DNA from: CAYWXV01 sp964462535
Lineage (GTDB): Bacteria; Bacteroidota; Ignavibacteria; OLB7
Length of the DNA stretch: 7,511 nucleotides
Direction of reading: 5' to 3'
NCBI GenBank assembly: GCA_964462535.1
Contig: CAYWXV010000097.1
Location: forward strand, 1 to 7,511
Shown: one piece after another, positions 1 through 6,909 of the stretch
Layout: each line of letters begins with the position of its first letter
Numbering within the stretch: the stretch's first letter is position 1
The notes under the pieces: generated by a model
The model's database searches: none
The model's input: the letters and a program-made list of their open reading frames with translations, nothing else
Told to the model about the DNA's origin: nothing
Translations under genes and position numbers: made by a program

Positions 1-144
1 GAGGGGAAGGAGGAGAGAGACGTCCCTACGTTCCCTCCGGCGACTCCGTGGTGAAAGAGCCCCCAACCATCGATTCATCCCGACGAGCCCCCTCGCCCCG
101 GGAATGCTCGTCATGGTATTCTACCCCAAACCCAGGAGCACATC
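1..144. other. Upstream intergenic/leader region of the giant surface-protein gene
   Basis: No gene is convincing here. The first 21 bases are a purine tract. One plus-strand frame is open from the window edge to a TGA at 52-54 and could be the last 17 codons of an upstream gene, but its composition is not persuasive. A small hairpin (GGTA-TTC-TACC, 115-125) lies ahead of the ribosome binding site. TGCTC at 105-109 is complementary to GAGCA at 136-140, which overlaps that site. A TATTCT at 117-122 weakly resembles a -10 box, but I see neither a matching -35 nor a Bacteroidota-type TAnnTTTG box, so no promoter is called. Confidence 0.4.
134..138 (+). promoter_or_regulatory. Shine-Dalgarno sequence fixing the start of the giant gene
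   Basis: AGGAG stands 6 nt before the ATG at 145. The context AGGAGCAC-ATC-ATG is almost identical to the one before the lipoprotein gene (AGGAGCAG-ATC-ATG at 5504-5517). This supports ATG 145 as the true start. Confidence 0.75.
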
Positions 145-3100
145 ATGTCTCCGCAATCACCCCTCCGGTTCGACGGTCGAACGTCGAGCCATCCGAGCCG
201 ACGAGGACCGATCCTCGTCATCCTCGTCCTGTTATTCACCGGCGTTGGTTTGTTGAAGGCGCAGATACCCGACACTGCCGCAGCGCGGCGGCACATCTAC
301 GATCGTCATCTGGACACGACCTTCGCGGTCGGGGCCTACAAGGGGTCGGAGGTGGAGGGGGGCACGCTTGCGGACCTGTGGACGTTCGCCGACGCGTTGG
401 GCCTGACGCTTCTTCGGGTGAACTTCGGTTCCGACGGCGCTGCGGCGGCGGCGATGGCCTCCTCGACGCTCCGGGGGACGAAGCGTCTGGTGGCGTCGAC
501 CGACCTTGCGACGCTGGCCGGGTTCGGCGTCGAGGCGCAGTTCTACCCGTTCGACTCGGCGCAGTCGCCCTATTCGGTGCAGAGGTTCCTGACGCTCGCG
601 CAGGGAGTGAGCGATACGAACATGACCGAACGAGACGGAACTTCTGCCAACAACCCTCTCCGTCAGACTAAGTATCAGGTTGGCGTGGATGCGGCCGGGC
701 TTATCGCCGGGGACATCGTCTTCGGTTGGAACTCGGCGCAGACATACCGTTTCCCCGGACCGGCCGACTCGACGCAGAACGCCTCGGCCATTCTGGATCA
801 GTACTTCAACCCCTACGCCGGTCGCACCGGAAACGCCCATGCGGGCAAGACCTGGTACATCACCGCCACGGGACATCTGTTCTATCCGACGTCGAGTCTC
901 TCCAATGACTCGACGGTGTTGATGATCCAGGTCCTCTACGAAGTGCCGAAGGGGAAGGCGTACGTCTCGGAACTCCTTCCAATCATCAAGTACCTCATCA
1001 ATCCCTACGACACGAGCATCACCGGACCGATCGAACGAGCCTACGCGCCCACACCCGTGATTTTCCGCGAGGCCTTTGTGACGGAGGGGGAGATGAGGAC
1101 AAGCGCCGACTCGCTGGCCGCCCTGGAAGGGTTCATCGTCCGCGACACAACGCAGGATCTCACGTTCGTCTACGACACCCTCTATGTCACCAAGGGAGAT
1201 CTCCTGAAACTCGACGGGCAGGATGACGACGCATATCGCGAGAAGTCACTCCCGATCAACCTGGAGCGGTGTGACACGTGCCGTCCGGGGCCGCTCTTTC
1301 CGGGGCAGGAATCCAGGCGGATCAACCTGAAGGTCTACTGGACGGGGGGAGAGAACCTCGCCCTGCGCTCGATCTCGATCCGCGACTCGCTGGGAGAACT
1401 GGTGCTGGGGAACGATCCGGCGTTCCGGGACGCGATCACGGACGAATTCGAGGCAGCCATGCCGCGCGACGGGAACGGCGCGCCGGCTGAGGGGATCGTC
1501 TCGATGGTAGTTGGGAACGAACCGAGCGACTACGAATACGGCGGGTACAACCGCGTCTTTCGCATGCTCAAGGAGGGATTCCATGTCGGCGACGAGGAAG
1601 GGGACAGCCTCCAGGCCTGGACCGAGGGGGTGCGCTACGGCTGGAGGAAGGTCCTGGACAATCGACATCATCTGGTTGACGCCGGGATCGTCTCGGTCGA
1701 GATCGGCTTGAACGCGTATATCCGCGACACCGTCGAGCGCGACAGCAACCAGAATCCGGTCCAACCCGACAACTTTGGCCGCCGGTGGCCGAAGATCCCT
1801 TCCATCGCCGAGCAGAATGGCGGTCGCTTCACCATCCCGTTGATGCAGTTGACCGAAGACGACGTGCGCGACTACGAGCAGTCGCTCCAGACGACGGTCG
1901 GGCATTTCCTGCCGGAAGGCTACTACGATCCGCACAACGATGTCTGGAATCAGAGCTGGGCCTGCGCCCTCGGCAAAGGGGCGATAACGGCCCGACGGAC
2001 CGGGCGACGTCCGCTGGCGATTCCCTTTGTCGCCGTATGGTCCGAGGTGAGGACCTACATCGACGAGTTCGATGTGCAGCACGACGACTATTTCCTCCCT
2101 CATGTGCCAACTGGACCTGAGCTCAATCTGATGGCCTCAATGAGCCTTGCGTATGGATATCGCTCCCTGTTCTGGTACTGGCTTGGCGCGCAGACGGGGG
2201 AGGCGTTCGATGCGGACATCGACGGTCACGACGGGCGTCTGTTCTGGTCTGATTTCGGATCGAACGGCCCACACACGAACGACACGCTCCGCGACTGGGC
2301 GCCGGTCTTCCGGTTCCAGGACACACGTGACGAGCACGACACCACCTCGGTCTGGATCGACAGCATGTACCTCGGCTTCCGGGCCCGCACACGGGAGCTT
2401 CGCGCGTTGAATCACTGGCTGCGCGACAGCATCGGACCCTGGATGATGCGGCTGACCTGGCGGAACGCCTACTCGATACATTTCAGCGAGCGTCAGCCGG
2501 GAACGATCGAGATGAACGAAGCGAGCGGTCGTCCCCTGCCGTCGACGGAGATCGTTACCGATGTCAAGAGCTATCCGCTGGGATCGGCGACGCCGGATTC
2601 GGTGCTGCGGACGTATGTCGAGTTGGGGTTCTTCGAGCCGGTTGCAGCCGACACAACCAGCGGTGAACTACCCGGCTATGATCGCCACTATTGCGTCGTG
2701 GTCAATCGCCGGGCGTTTTCCACGGCCGATCGCTGGGTGAAGACCAACATTGCCGGAACGGACAGCGTTCAACTGGTGTCCGACGCCCGGTACAACACCC
2801 TGCTGGAGCTGGCTGAAACGCGAAGGATCGCGTTGAAGCTGAATGTCGAACATCCGGCCGATTCGACTGAGCGATACACGTGGTATCGCGTGCGCGAGAT
2901 TGCGCCCGACACACGATCCCTCCCGGGGTCGACGACGCTTCGCCATGTGCTCGACACCATCGTTCATGGCCGGGACAGCGTCGTCTATGTTACCCTTCGG
3001 CCCGGCGGTTCCACACTGCTCGAAATGACCCCGATCCGTCCCGACTCCACCATCTACATCGGTTCCCTGGCCTACAACTCGCAAAGGAAGATCCTGTGGG

Positions 3101-5340
3101 ACGGGTTGCGGTATCACTGTGTCTACGTCGCGTACGACACGGGAACGGATCAAAGCTCCAGTGTTCACGACACCATCTTCTATCGCCGTTCGCTTCCGGT
3201 CGACGCCGCCAACAACGACATCCTCTGGGAGCCGACGCCGGCTTATATCGTCTCCATCGACACATCGAACGCCGATACGACACGCTGGGCCCGCACGGCG
3301 AATCGCCATCCGTCGTTGACACTCCGTGCGCCGAACCCGATCAGCGAGGATTCCACTGTCTACGTCACCGTGGTCTGGACTTGTGCTCCCGCTCAAGGGT
3401 ATTTCGCTCTCGATTCGACGTTGCGTGAGGTATGCCAGCGAACATTCCGTGTGGAAGAGACGCTCGCCTACCTTGATGAATCGGGTATCGAAACGATCAA
3501 TCATTATCATGGATCGGTCGCCAACGCATGGGGAACTCCGGTGGTGTGTCGTCTGGACGGAGCCTATGCCTTCGCATGGAGCGACAGCGTCGACGGAATC
3601 GTGGCGAAACTCAAGAGGGTTTCCGACACGGCCCAGTGGTGGCTTGCACGGCGCTACTACGATTGGTCGAACCTGGAAATGGTCTCCAGCGGCCTGCAGT
3701 CATGCGAGAAGCCATCGATGTTCCCATCAATGCCCCCCTTCGCTCACATCACCGGACGCGATTCCTCCATATCGATCGTCTGGCAGCGAACCACCTGCAA
3801 CAACAAGAACACCATCATGTTCAAGCGGCTCTGGCATATAGAAACGGGCGATTCCGCGCCGACGTTATCGTCCAACAACGTCTACAACTTCTGCGTTCCG
3901 CCGGGGAAGTTCTTTCACCCCTCGATCGATCTATGGCAGGACGTCTGGACCAATCTCTATGAGGGTGTTACCTGGGAGGAGAGTGTCAGCCCTGACGCCA
4001 CGACAGCCGGAAGAACCATAATCCACTTCCAGCCGATGCACACGTCGCTCTATCGCTGCTTCGATACCTCATGTGCAACGGGAACGACGTTATGGGACAG
4101 CATGTCAGCGCCATCGATCCCGTGGACCGGGCTGGCGTTCGACGCCAACATGGAACCGTTGATCACCCACGAGGCTGATTCCGCCTGGCCATCTATCGCG
4201 GCATTAAATGAGGTAGTCGATCTGGAAACCCAATCGGACACCGGACGATTCGCGATCGCCTTTTTCGACTGGACATCGAATTCCGATCCACGCCTGCGAG
4301 TGGCGAAGATCCTGTATGGAGAACACTCACTGGTTCCAGGATACTCGCAGACCTTTCCGTACGCAGGATATCGACCTCAAGCGGTAGCGTCGTTTCGTCG
4401 GCAACCTCTGAACAGCGGTATCCTGTATGAGACGGGGAACTACCAGCAGGGAAATCCACCAGCTTCCGCGCCATTGCGAACCAATCGTCAGTTCTTCGGA
4501 AAGAGCCGGCCGGTTGGATACATGGCCCATGGCAGACGGGCGAACCTCGCAGTCAACGACACCGCCGGCGTCGGAATCACTGTCTCGTTCCTCGATGTCT
4601 GGTACACCGACGATGACGCGGGACGAGGTGTCGGAATGAACGATCGCGGCCCGATCTGGTCGACCATCGACAGCCTGGGGGGCATGCAGTCGATCATGCG
4701 TACGACGTGCTTCACGACACACGACAGCGTCACCATCGGCTGCGACGTTGCGGGGACGTTCACGGGGGATACGAGCTTTGCACCGGGGGCGAGGCTGGAC
4801 TGCGTTGTCGAGTTGATCGATTCGACCAGCGGGAACGTCGTCGCGCAACTCGATTCATTCACGATCTCCGGCGACTCGCCATCATATGCGTCCGTTCTGG
4901 AGCCGACACTGGACTTGTTGAGCGGAACATACTATGTGCGGATGCGGTTGACGCCCACAGCCATCACTCCACCGGCAGTTACCGTCGGATCGCGTTATCC
5001 GGTCATCGAACGGTATCGCTGGATACAGGACGTGCACACGATGACGAAGCGCGCTCGTCGCCTCGAAGCAAGAGGTGGCGATAAGGCGCGTATCACCAGT
5101 TATCCAAACCCGATCGAAGGAGTCGGCGAACTCCGATTCTCGCTCCCTACCGATGGGTACATCCAGATACGCCTGATCGACGCGAGCGGAAGAGTACGCC
5201 AATCGATCCTGGATCGTCGATACATGCGCGAAGGACGCTACGCGGTGGCGTTCGACGCCGGCAGCCTGCGGCCGGGAGTGTATCTGGCCGAACTTGCAAT
5301 CGACGGGAAGCGACTGGTGGAGAAGGTGGTGGTGCGGTAG
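145..5340 (+). CDS. Giant secreted T9SS cargo protein with glycoside-hydrolase-like and propeller-like regions
   Basis: The product is 1731 aa. Residues 1-40 are an export signal: a basic N-terminus, a hydrophobic stretch from about 22 to 37, and a cleavage-like L-K-A-Q. Residues 1648-1731 are a T9SS sorting domain (TIGR04183-like): SYPNP at 1652-1656, an L-R-P-G-V-Y motif and a basic end, VEKVVVR. Such tails direct proteins across the outer membrane for surface attachment or release. Residues ~58-137 and ~450-690 read like a TIM barrel: TLLRVNFG, GVEAQFYPF, then VVGNEPSDY (N458-E459), VAVWSE (E634) and SLFWYWLG. Asn-Glu before one strand end and a Glu 175 residues later fit the acid/base and nucleophile of clan GH-A hydrolases, but this is inferred. 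The GH-like part seems to close with LRPGGSTLLEMTP in a beta-sandwich. Residues ~1110-1500 contain propeller-like repeats, and ~1515-1640 another beta-sandwich. Substrate is unknown. A strong ribosome site supports the start, and TAG is the stop. Signal and T9SS tail are firm; the enzyme assignment is tentative. Confidence 0.93.
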   Translation: MSPQSPLRFDGRTSSHPSRRGPILVILVLLFTGVGLLKAQIPDTAAARRHIYDRHLDTTFAVGAYKGSEVEGGTLADLWTFADALGLTLLRVNFGSDGAAAAAMASSTLRGTKRLVASTDLATLAGFGVEAQFYPFDSAQSPYSVQRFLTLAQGVSDTNMTERDGTSANNPLRQTKYQVGVDAAGLIAGDIVFGWNSAQTYRFPGPADSTQNASAILDQYFNPYAGRTGNAHAGKTWYITATGHLFYPTSSLSNDSTVLMIQVLYEVPKGKAYVSELLPIIKYLINPYDTSITGPIERAYAPTPVIFREAFVTEGEMRTSADSLAALEGFIVRDTTQDLTFVYDTLYVTKGDLLKLDGQDDDAYREKSLPINLERCDTCRPGPLFPGQESRRINLKVYWTGGENLALRSISIRDSLGELVLGNDPAFRDAITDEFEAAMPRDGNGAPAEGIVSMVVGNEPSDYEYGGYNRVFRMLKEGFHVGDEEGDSLQAWTEGVRYGWRKVLDNRHHLVDAGIVSVEIGLNAYIRDTVERDSNQNPVQPDNFGRRWPKIPSIAEQNGGRFTIPLMQLTEDDVRDYEQSLQTTVGHFLPEGYYDPHNDVWNQSWACALGKGAITARRTGRRPLAIPFVAVWSEVRTYIDEFDVQHDDYFLPHVPTGPELNLMASMSLAYGYRSLFWYWLGAQTGEAFDADIDGHDGRLFWSDFGSNGPHTNDTLRDWAPVFRFQDTRDEHDTTSVWIDSMYLGFRARTRELRALNHWLRDSIGPWMMRLTWRNAYSIHFSERQPGTIEMNEASGRPLPSTEIVTDVKSYPLGSATPDSVLRTYVELGFFEPVAADTTSGELPGYDRHYCVVVNRRAFSTADRWVKTNIAGTDSVQLVSDARYNTLLELAETRRIALKLNVEHPADSTERYTWYRVREIAPDTRSLPGSTTLRHVLDTIVHGRDSVVYVTLRPGGSTLLEMTPIRPDSTIYIGSLAYNSQRKILWDGLRYHCVYVAYDTGTDQSSSVHDTIFYRRSLPVDAANNDILWEPTPAYIVSIDTSNADTTRWARTANRHPSLTLRAPNPISEDSTVYVTVVWTCAPAQGYFALDSTLREVCQRTFRVEETLAYLDESGIETINHYHGSVANAWGTPVVCRLDGAYAFAWSDSVDGIVAKLKRVSDTAQWWLARRYYDWSNLEMVSSGLQSCEKPSMFPSMPPFAHITGRDSSISIVWQRTTCNNKNTIMFKRLWHIETGDSAPTLSSNNVYNFCVPPGKFFHPSIDLWQDVWTNLYEGVTWEESVSPDATTAGRTIIHFQPMHTSLYRCFDTSCATGTTLWDSMSAPSIPWTGLAFDANMEPLITHEADSAWPSIAALNEVVDLETQSDTGRFAIAFFDWTSNSDPRLRVAKILYGEHSLVPGYSQTFPYAGYRPQAVASFRRQPLNSGILYETGNYQQGNPPASAPLRTNRQFFGKSRPVGYMAHGRRANLAVNDTAGVGITVSFLDVWYTDDDAGRGVGMNDRGPIWSTIDSLGGMQSIMRTTCFTTHDSVTIGCDVAGTFTGDTSFAPGARLDCVVELIDSTSGNVVAQLDSFTISGDSPSYASVLEPTLDLLSGTYYVRMRLTPTAITPPAVTVGSRYPVIERYRWIQDVHTMTKRARRLEARGGDKARITSYPNPIEGVGELRFSLPTDGYIQIRLIDASGRVRQSILDRRYMREGRYAVAFDAGSLRPGVYLAELAIDGKRLVEKVVVR

Positions 5341-5375
5341 ACATGGCATGCGGTGCCTGTACGACATGCGCAGAA

Positions 5376-5405
5376 AAAGGGGGCGGCACGAAGGCCGCCC
5401 CCTTT
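5376..5405 (+). terminator. Hairpin terminator after the giant gene
   Basis: A perfect 12-bp stem pairs 5376-5387 (AAAGGGGGCGGC) with 5394-5405 (GCCGCCCCCTTT) around a 6-nt loop, ACGAAG. It lies 36 nt after the stop codon. The plus-strand T run is only three long. The A run on the left (5374-5378) would give a better U tract on the opposite strand, but no minus-strand gene ends here. It very likely ends the giant gene's transcript and separates it from the lipoprotein gene. Confidence 0.8.
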
Positions 5406-5418
5406 GCATATCATCAGG

Positions 5419-5448
5419 CGTAAGACATCCACCCCATCATCGTAAGAC
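5419..5448 (+). repeat. Two direct copies of CGTAAGAC
   Basis: CGTAAGAC occurs at 5419-5426 and again at 5441-5448, 22 nt apart start to start, or about two helical turns. Both copies lie upstream of the hairpin ahead of the lipoprotein gene. The spacing would suit a protein binding one DNA face, but an 8-nt pair can also arise by chance. Confidence 0.35.
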
Positions 5449-5509
5449 GCTCCTGCTACCTTGATCGCATCAACAATCACGATCAACCGATCAAGGTATT
5501 TCAAGGAGC
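5449..5509 (+). promoter_or_regulatory. Two-part inverted repeat that would sequester the lipoprotein ribosome site
   Basis: An 11-bp perfect inverted repeat pairs TACCTTGATCG (5457-5467) with CGATCAAGGTA (5488-5498) around a 20-nt loop. Outside it, GCTCCT (5449-5454) pairs with AGGAGC (5504-5509), which covers five of the six bases of the AAGGAG ribosome site. The two stems are separated by an internal loop of 2 nt and 5 nt. TCAAGG occurs twice, at 5491-5496 and 5501-5506, so CCTTGA at 5459-5464 could alternatively pair with the second copy. As RNA this would be a cis element controlling translation, provided transcription starts upstream of 5449. As DNA the inner dyad could instead be an operator. 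A TATCAT at 5409-5414 is a possible -10 box without a visible -35. Confidence 0.5.
5503..5508 (+). promoter_or_regulatory. Shine-Dalgarno sequence of the lipoprotein gene
   Basis: AAGGAG lies 6 nt before ATG 5515. It selects this start over the in-frame TTG at 5461, which would put 18 polar residues before a normal signal peptide. It falls within the right arm of the inverted repeat at 5449-5509. Confidence 0.8.
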
Positions 5510-5514
5510 AGATC

Positions 5515-6165
5515 ATGAATACGCGCACAATCGCACTTGCAGCAGGACTGGTTCTCTCAACACTGGCGGCGGCGGGAATTGGTGGATGCGAGGCACTCGA
5601 AACGCTTGCCGGACCGATCGGCGAGGCTCGGAATTTCAGGTTCGACTACAAGGAGTTTCCGGCCGGAACGACGGTCGCGCAGGCGGCGATGTTAATGGAA
5701 CAAAACGATGTCTCACTCATCTCCGGAACGAAGGCCTACGAGAATCTTCACCGCACTGGAGACGTGATCCCCACTGGCGAATACTTTCGCTGCCGAATCT
5801 ATCAGCCATCATCCACGCATGGCGGTGGAGTCGATCTTCAGATCTATGACTTCCCGAGCCAGACCGGACCGAGCGATTCAGCAAACTCTTGCTTTATTCG
5901 CATCACCCCACTTCCGGCGATCGGGGACACGGTCCGGATTGCCTATGGCGAGGTCGGATTCGGCACCAGTTCCGGAGGTGACCTGAGCCACATCTTCAAC
6001 AACGACAACAACAGCGGCAGCTACTTCCGGTTCGTTCTCGAGTCCCTTGACACACAGAACCACACCGCGTCCGGATCGTTCTCGTTTGTCGCGGCTGGAC
6101 AGGGGAGCAATGCGGGGCGGCTCTTTGCCATTACCAACGGGTCGTTTTTCATGAACACGCAATAG
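5515..6165 (+). CDS. Predicted lipoprotein of unknown function
   Basis: The product is 216 aa. It begins with a lipoprotein signal: basic MNTR, a hydrophobic stretch at about 6-22, then a lipobox-like I-G-G-C with the lipidated cysteine at position 25. The mature part is about 192 residues and appears beta-rich. It has two further cysteines, C93 and C126, that could form a disulfide in the periplasm or at the surface. The C-terminal stretch ASGSFSFVAAG (185-195) followed by AITNGSFF (205-212) resembles the tails of small Bacteroidota lipoproteins that end in a beta-sandwich (DUF6252-like). That resemblance is a recollection of pattern, not a search result. No catalytic motif is visible. The gene is preceded by a structured leader and followed after 111 nt by an outer-membrane barrel gene, so the two may act together in the envelope. 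Stop is TAG. Confidence 0.88.
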   Translation: MNTRTIALAAGLVLSTLAAAGIGGCEALETLAGPIGEARNFRFDYKEFPAGTTVAQAAMLMEQNDVSLISGTKAYENLHRTGDVIPTGEYFRCRIYQPSSTHGGGVDLQIYDFPSQTGPSDSANSCFIRITPLPAIGDTVRIAYGEVGFGTSSGGDLSHIFNNDNNSGSYFRFVLESLDTQNHTASGSFSFVAAGQGSNAGRLFAITNGSFFMNTQ

Positions 6166-6276
6166 CGTTGTCTGTGATGTGAATCCTTTTCGAAGGCTCG
6201 TCGTAGGGGCGCCCGCCGCCACACCAACGACCGATGTGCTGAGACACATCAACCACAACGAACAACGAGAAGTATC
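6166..6276 (+). other. Spacer between the lipoprotein and barrel genes
   Basis: This 111-nt gap holds only weak structures. CCTT-TTCG-AAGG (6186-6196 and its flank) is a 4-bp hairpin. GTCGT (6200-6204) is complementary to ACGAC (6227-6231) around a GC-rich core containing GGGCGCCC. GATGTG (6233-6238) pairs with CACATC (6245-6250). None has the stem and T run of a terminator, so transcription may continue into the barrel gene. A weak purine-rich GAGAAG at about 6267-6272 precedes ATG 6277. Confidence 0.4.
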
Positions 6277-6828
6277 ATGAAAACGCTGTTTGCGATTGCA
6301 GTCCTCCTGACCTGCGCCGTCCCCGTTACCGCACAGGAGTGGATCGGTCATGTTGGCCTTGGAGCGGGCGTTCCCCTCAATGGATTCGATGACGATGTAA
6401 AGGGTGGGCTCACCGGAACACTCGGTGTGTCCCGTGTGATCGGAGACCACTTCATGCTGGGCGCCTTTTACAAGTACAACCGCTACTCCCGCGAGGAAGG
6501 GAGCGAGAATATCACGCTTCACCTCTCGACGGGATCGCTTCAGGGACGCTACCTGATCACGCCGGTTACCAGCACCGACGTCATCCCGTATGTCGGTCTG
6601 AGCCTGGATGGTACGAGCATCAACGCCACGGTCACCAGCGCAGGCGAGGTCTTCCACTACACTGGTGACGAGACACTGTATGGTGTCACGCCAAGTGTCG
6701 GCGCCATGATTCCGGTCGGCGGCGTTGGCTACATCGAGCCGTCGGTTGGCTATCAGTGGAGAAGCGATTCGGAAGGAGATACGATCGGCACGCTGGACGT
6801 CGGCGTCGGGTTCGGCGTCAAATTCTAG
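6277..6828 (+). CDS. Small outer-membrane beta-barrel protein
   Basis: The product is 183 aa. A classic signal peptide spans residues 1-19 (basic MK, hydrophobic core, V-T-A before Q20). The mature protein of about 164 residues shows alternating hydrophobic strands rich in Gly and aromatic residues, for example HVGLGAGVPL, FMLGAFYKYNRY, SLQGRYLI, VIPYVGLSLDG, GYIEPSVGYQW and DVGVGFGVKF. About eight strands can be counted, matching the OmpA-like/opacity-type eight-stranded fold. The C-terminal residue is Phe in an alternating strand (GVGFGVKF), the usual signal for insertion by the BAM complex. The ligand or role is unknown; small barrels of this kind are often structural or of unassigned function. 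It may be co-transcribed with the lipoprotein gene. A G-quadruplex-type repeat begins 2 nt after its TAG stop. Confidence 0.9.
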   Translation: MKTLFAIAVLLTCAVPVTAQEWIGHVGLGAGVPLNGFDDDVKGGLTGTLGVSRVIGDHFMLGAFYKYNRYSREEGSENITLHLSTGSLQGRYLITPVTSTDVIPYVGLSLDGTSINATVTSAGEVFHYTGDETLYGVTPSVGAMIPVGGVGYIEPSVGYQWRSDSEGDTIGTLDVGVGFGVKF

Positions 6829-6830
6829 CG

Positions 6831-6858
6831 TGGGGAATGGGGATTGGGGAGTGGGGAA
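6831..6858 (+). repeat. Four tandem 7-bp units (TGGGGAN) forming a canonical G-quadruplex motif
   Basis: Units TGGGGAA, TGGGGAT, TGGGGAG and TGGGGAA run head to tail at 6831-6858, followed by a partial TGG. The four G4 runs (6832-6835, 6839-6842, 6846-6849, 6853-6856) are each separated by three bases, so this is a textbook four-tetrad quadruplex motif on the plus strand. It would lie in the 3' untranslated part of the barrel mRNA. The unit resembles the heptameric short tandem repeats (CCCCART type) described in cyanobacteria. Confidence 0.9.
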
Positions 6859-6876
6859 TGGATAGATCGAACGCAA

Positions 6877-6908
6877 AAGCGGGGGTGGTCGAACGATCAC
6901 CCCCGCTT
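6877..6908. terminator. Bidirectional terminator between convergent genes
   Basis: AAGCGGGGGTG (6877-6887) pairs perfectly with CACCCCCGCTT (6898-6908). The stem can extend by G·U, T-A and C-G to leave a GAAC tetraloop, about 14 bp in total. It starts 1 nt past the phosphatase stop codon on the minus strand, where the stem is followed by TTTT (complement of 6875-6878). On the plus strand it lies 48 nt past the barrel gene's stop but has only a short T run. It likely serves both genes and is the better match for the minus strand. Confidence 0.8.
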
Positions 6909-6909
6909 G

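Noticed and set aside
48..671. A 207-codon plus-strand frame overlapping the start of the giant gene
   Set aside because: The translation is Arg/Gly-rich and low in complexity. The overlapping frame has a signal peptide and a good ribosome site at 134-138.
1246..2103. A 285-codon open frame on the minus strand inside the giant gene
   Set aside because: It is complementary to the barrel region of the giant protein and has no ribosome site or recognisable motif. It is explained by base composition.
5461..5514. In-frame TTG start extending the lipoprotein by 18 residues
   Set aside because: It would place polar residues before a normal lipoprotein signal. AAGGAG is correctly spaced for ATG 5515, and the TTG lies inside the inverted repeat.
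6186..6231. Possible terminator or REP-like element between the lipoprotein and barrel genes
   Set aside because: The stems are only 4-5 bp and there is no T run. The GC-rich GGGCGCCC core alone is not enough to call an element.
5878..6900. A 340-codon open frame on the minus strand opposite the lipoprotein and barrel genes
   Set aside because: It covers two plus-strand genes that have signal peptides, starts and sensible folds, and it begins inside the terminator hairpin. Its translation looks like a high-GC antisense shadow rich in Arg and Asp, with no recognisable domain.
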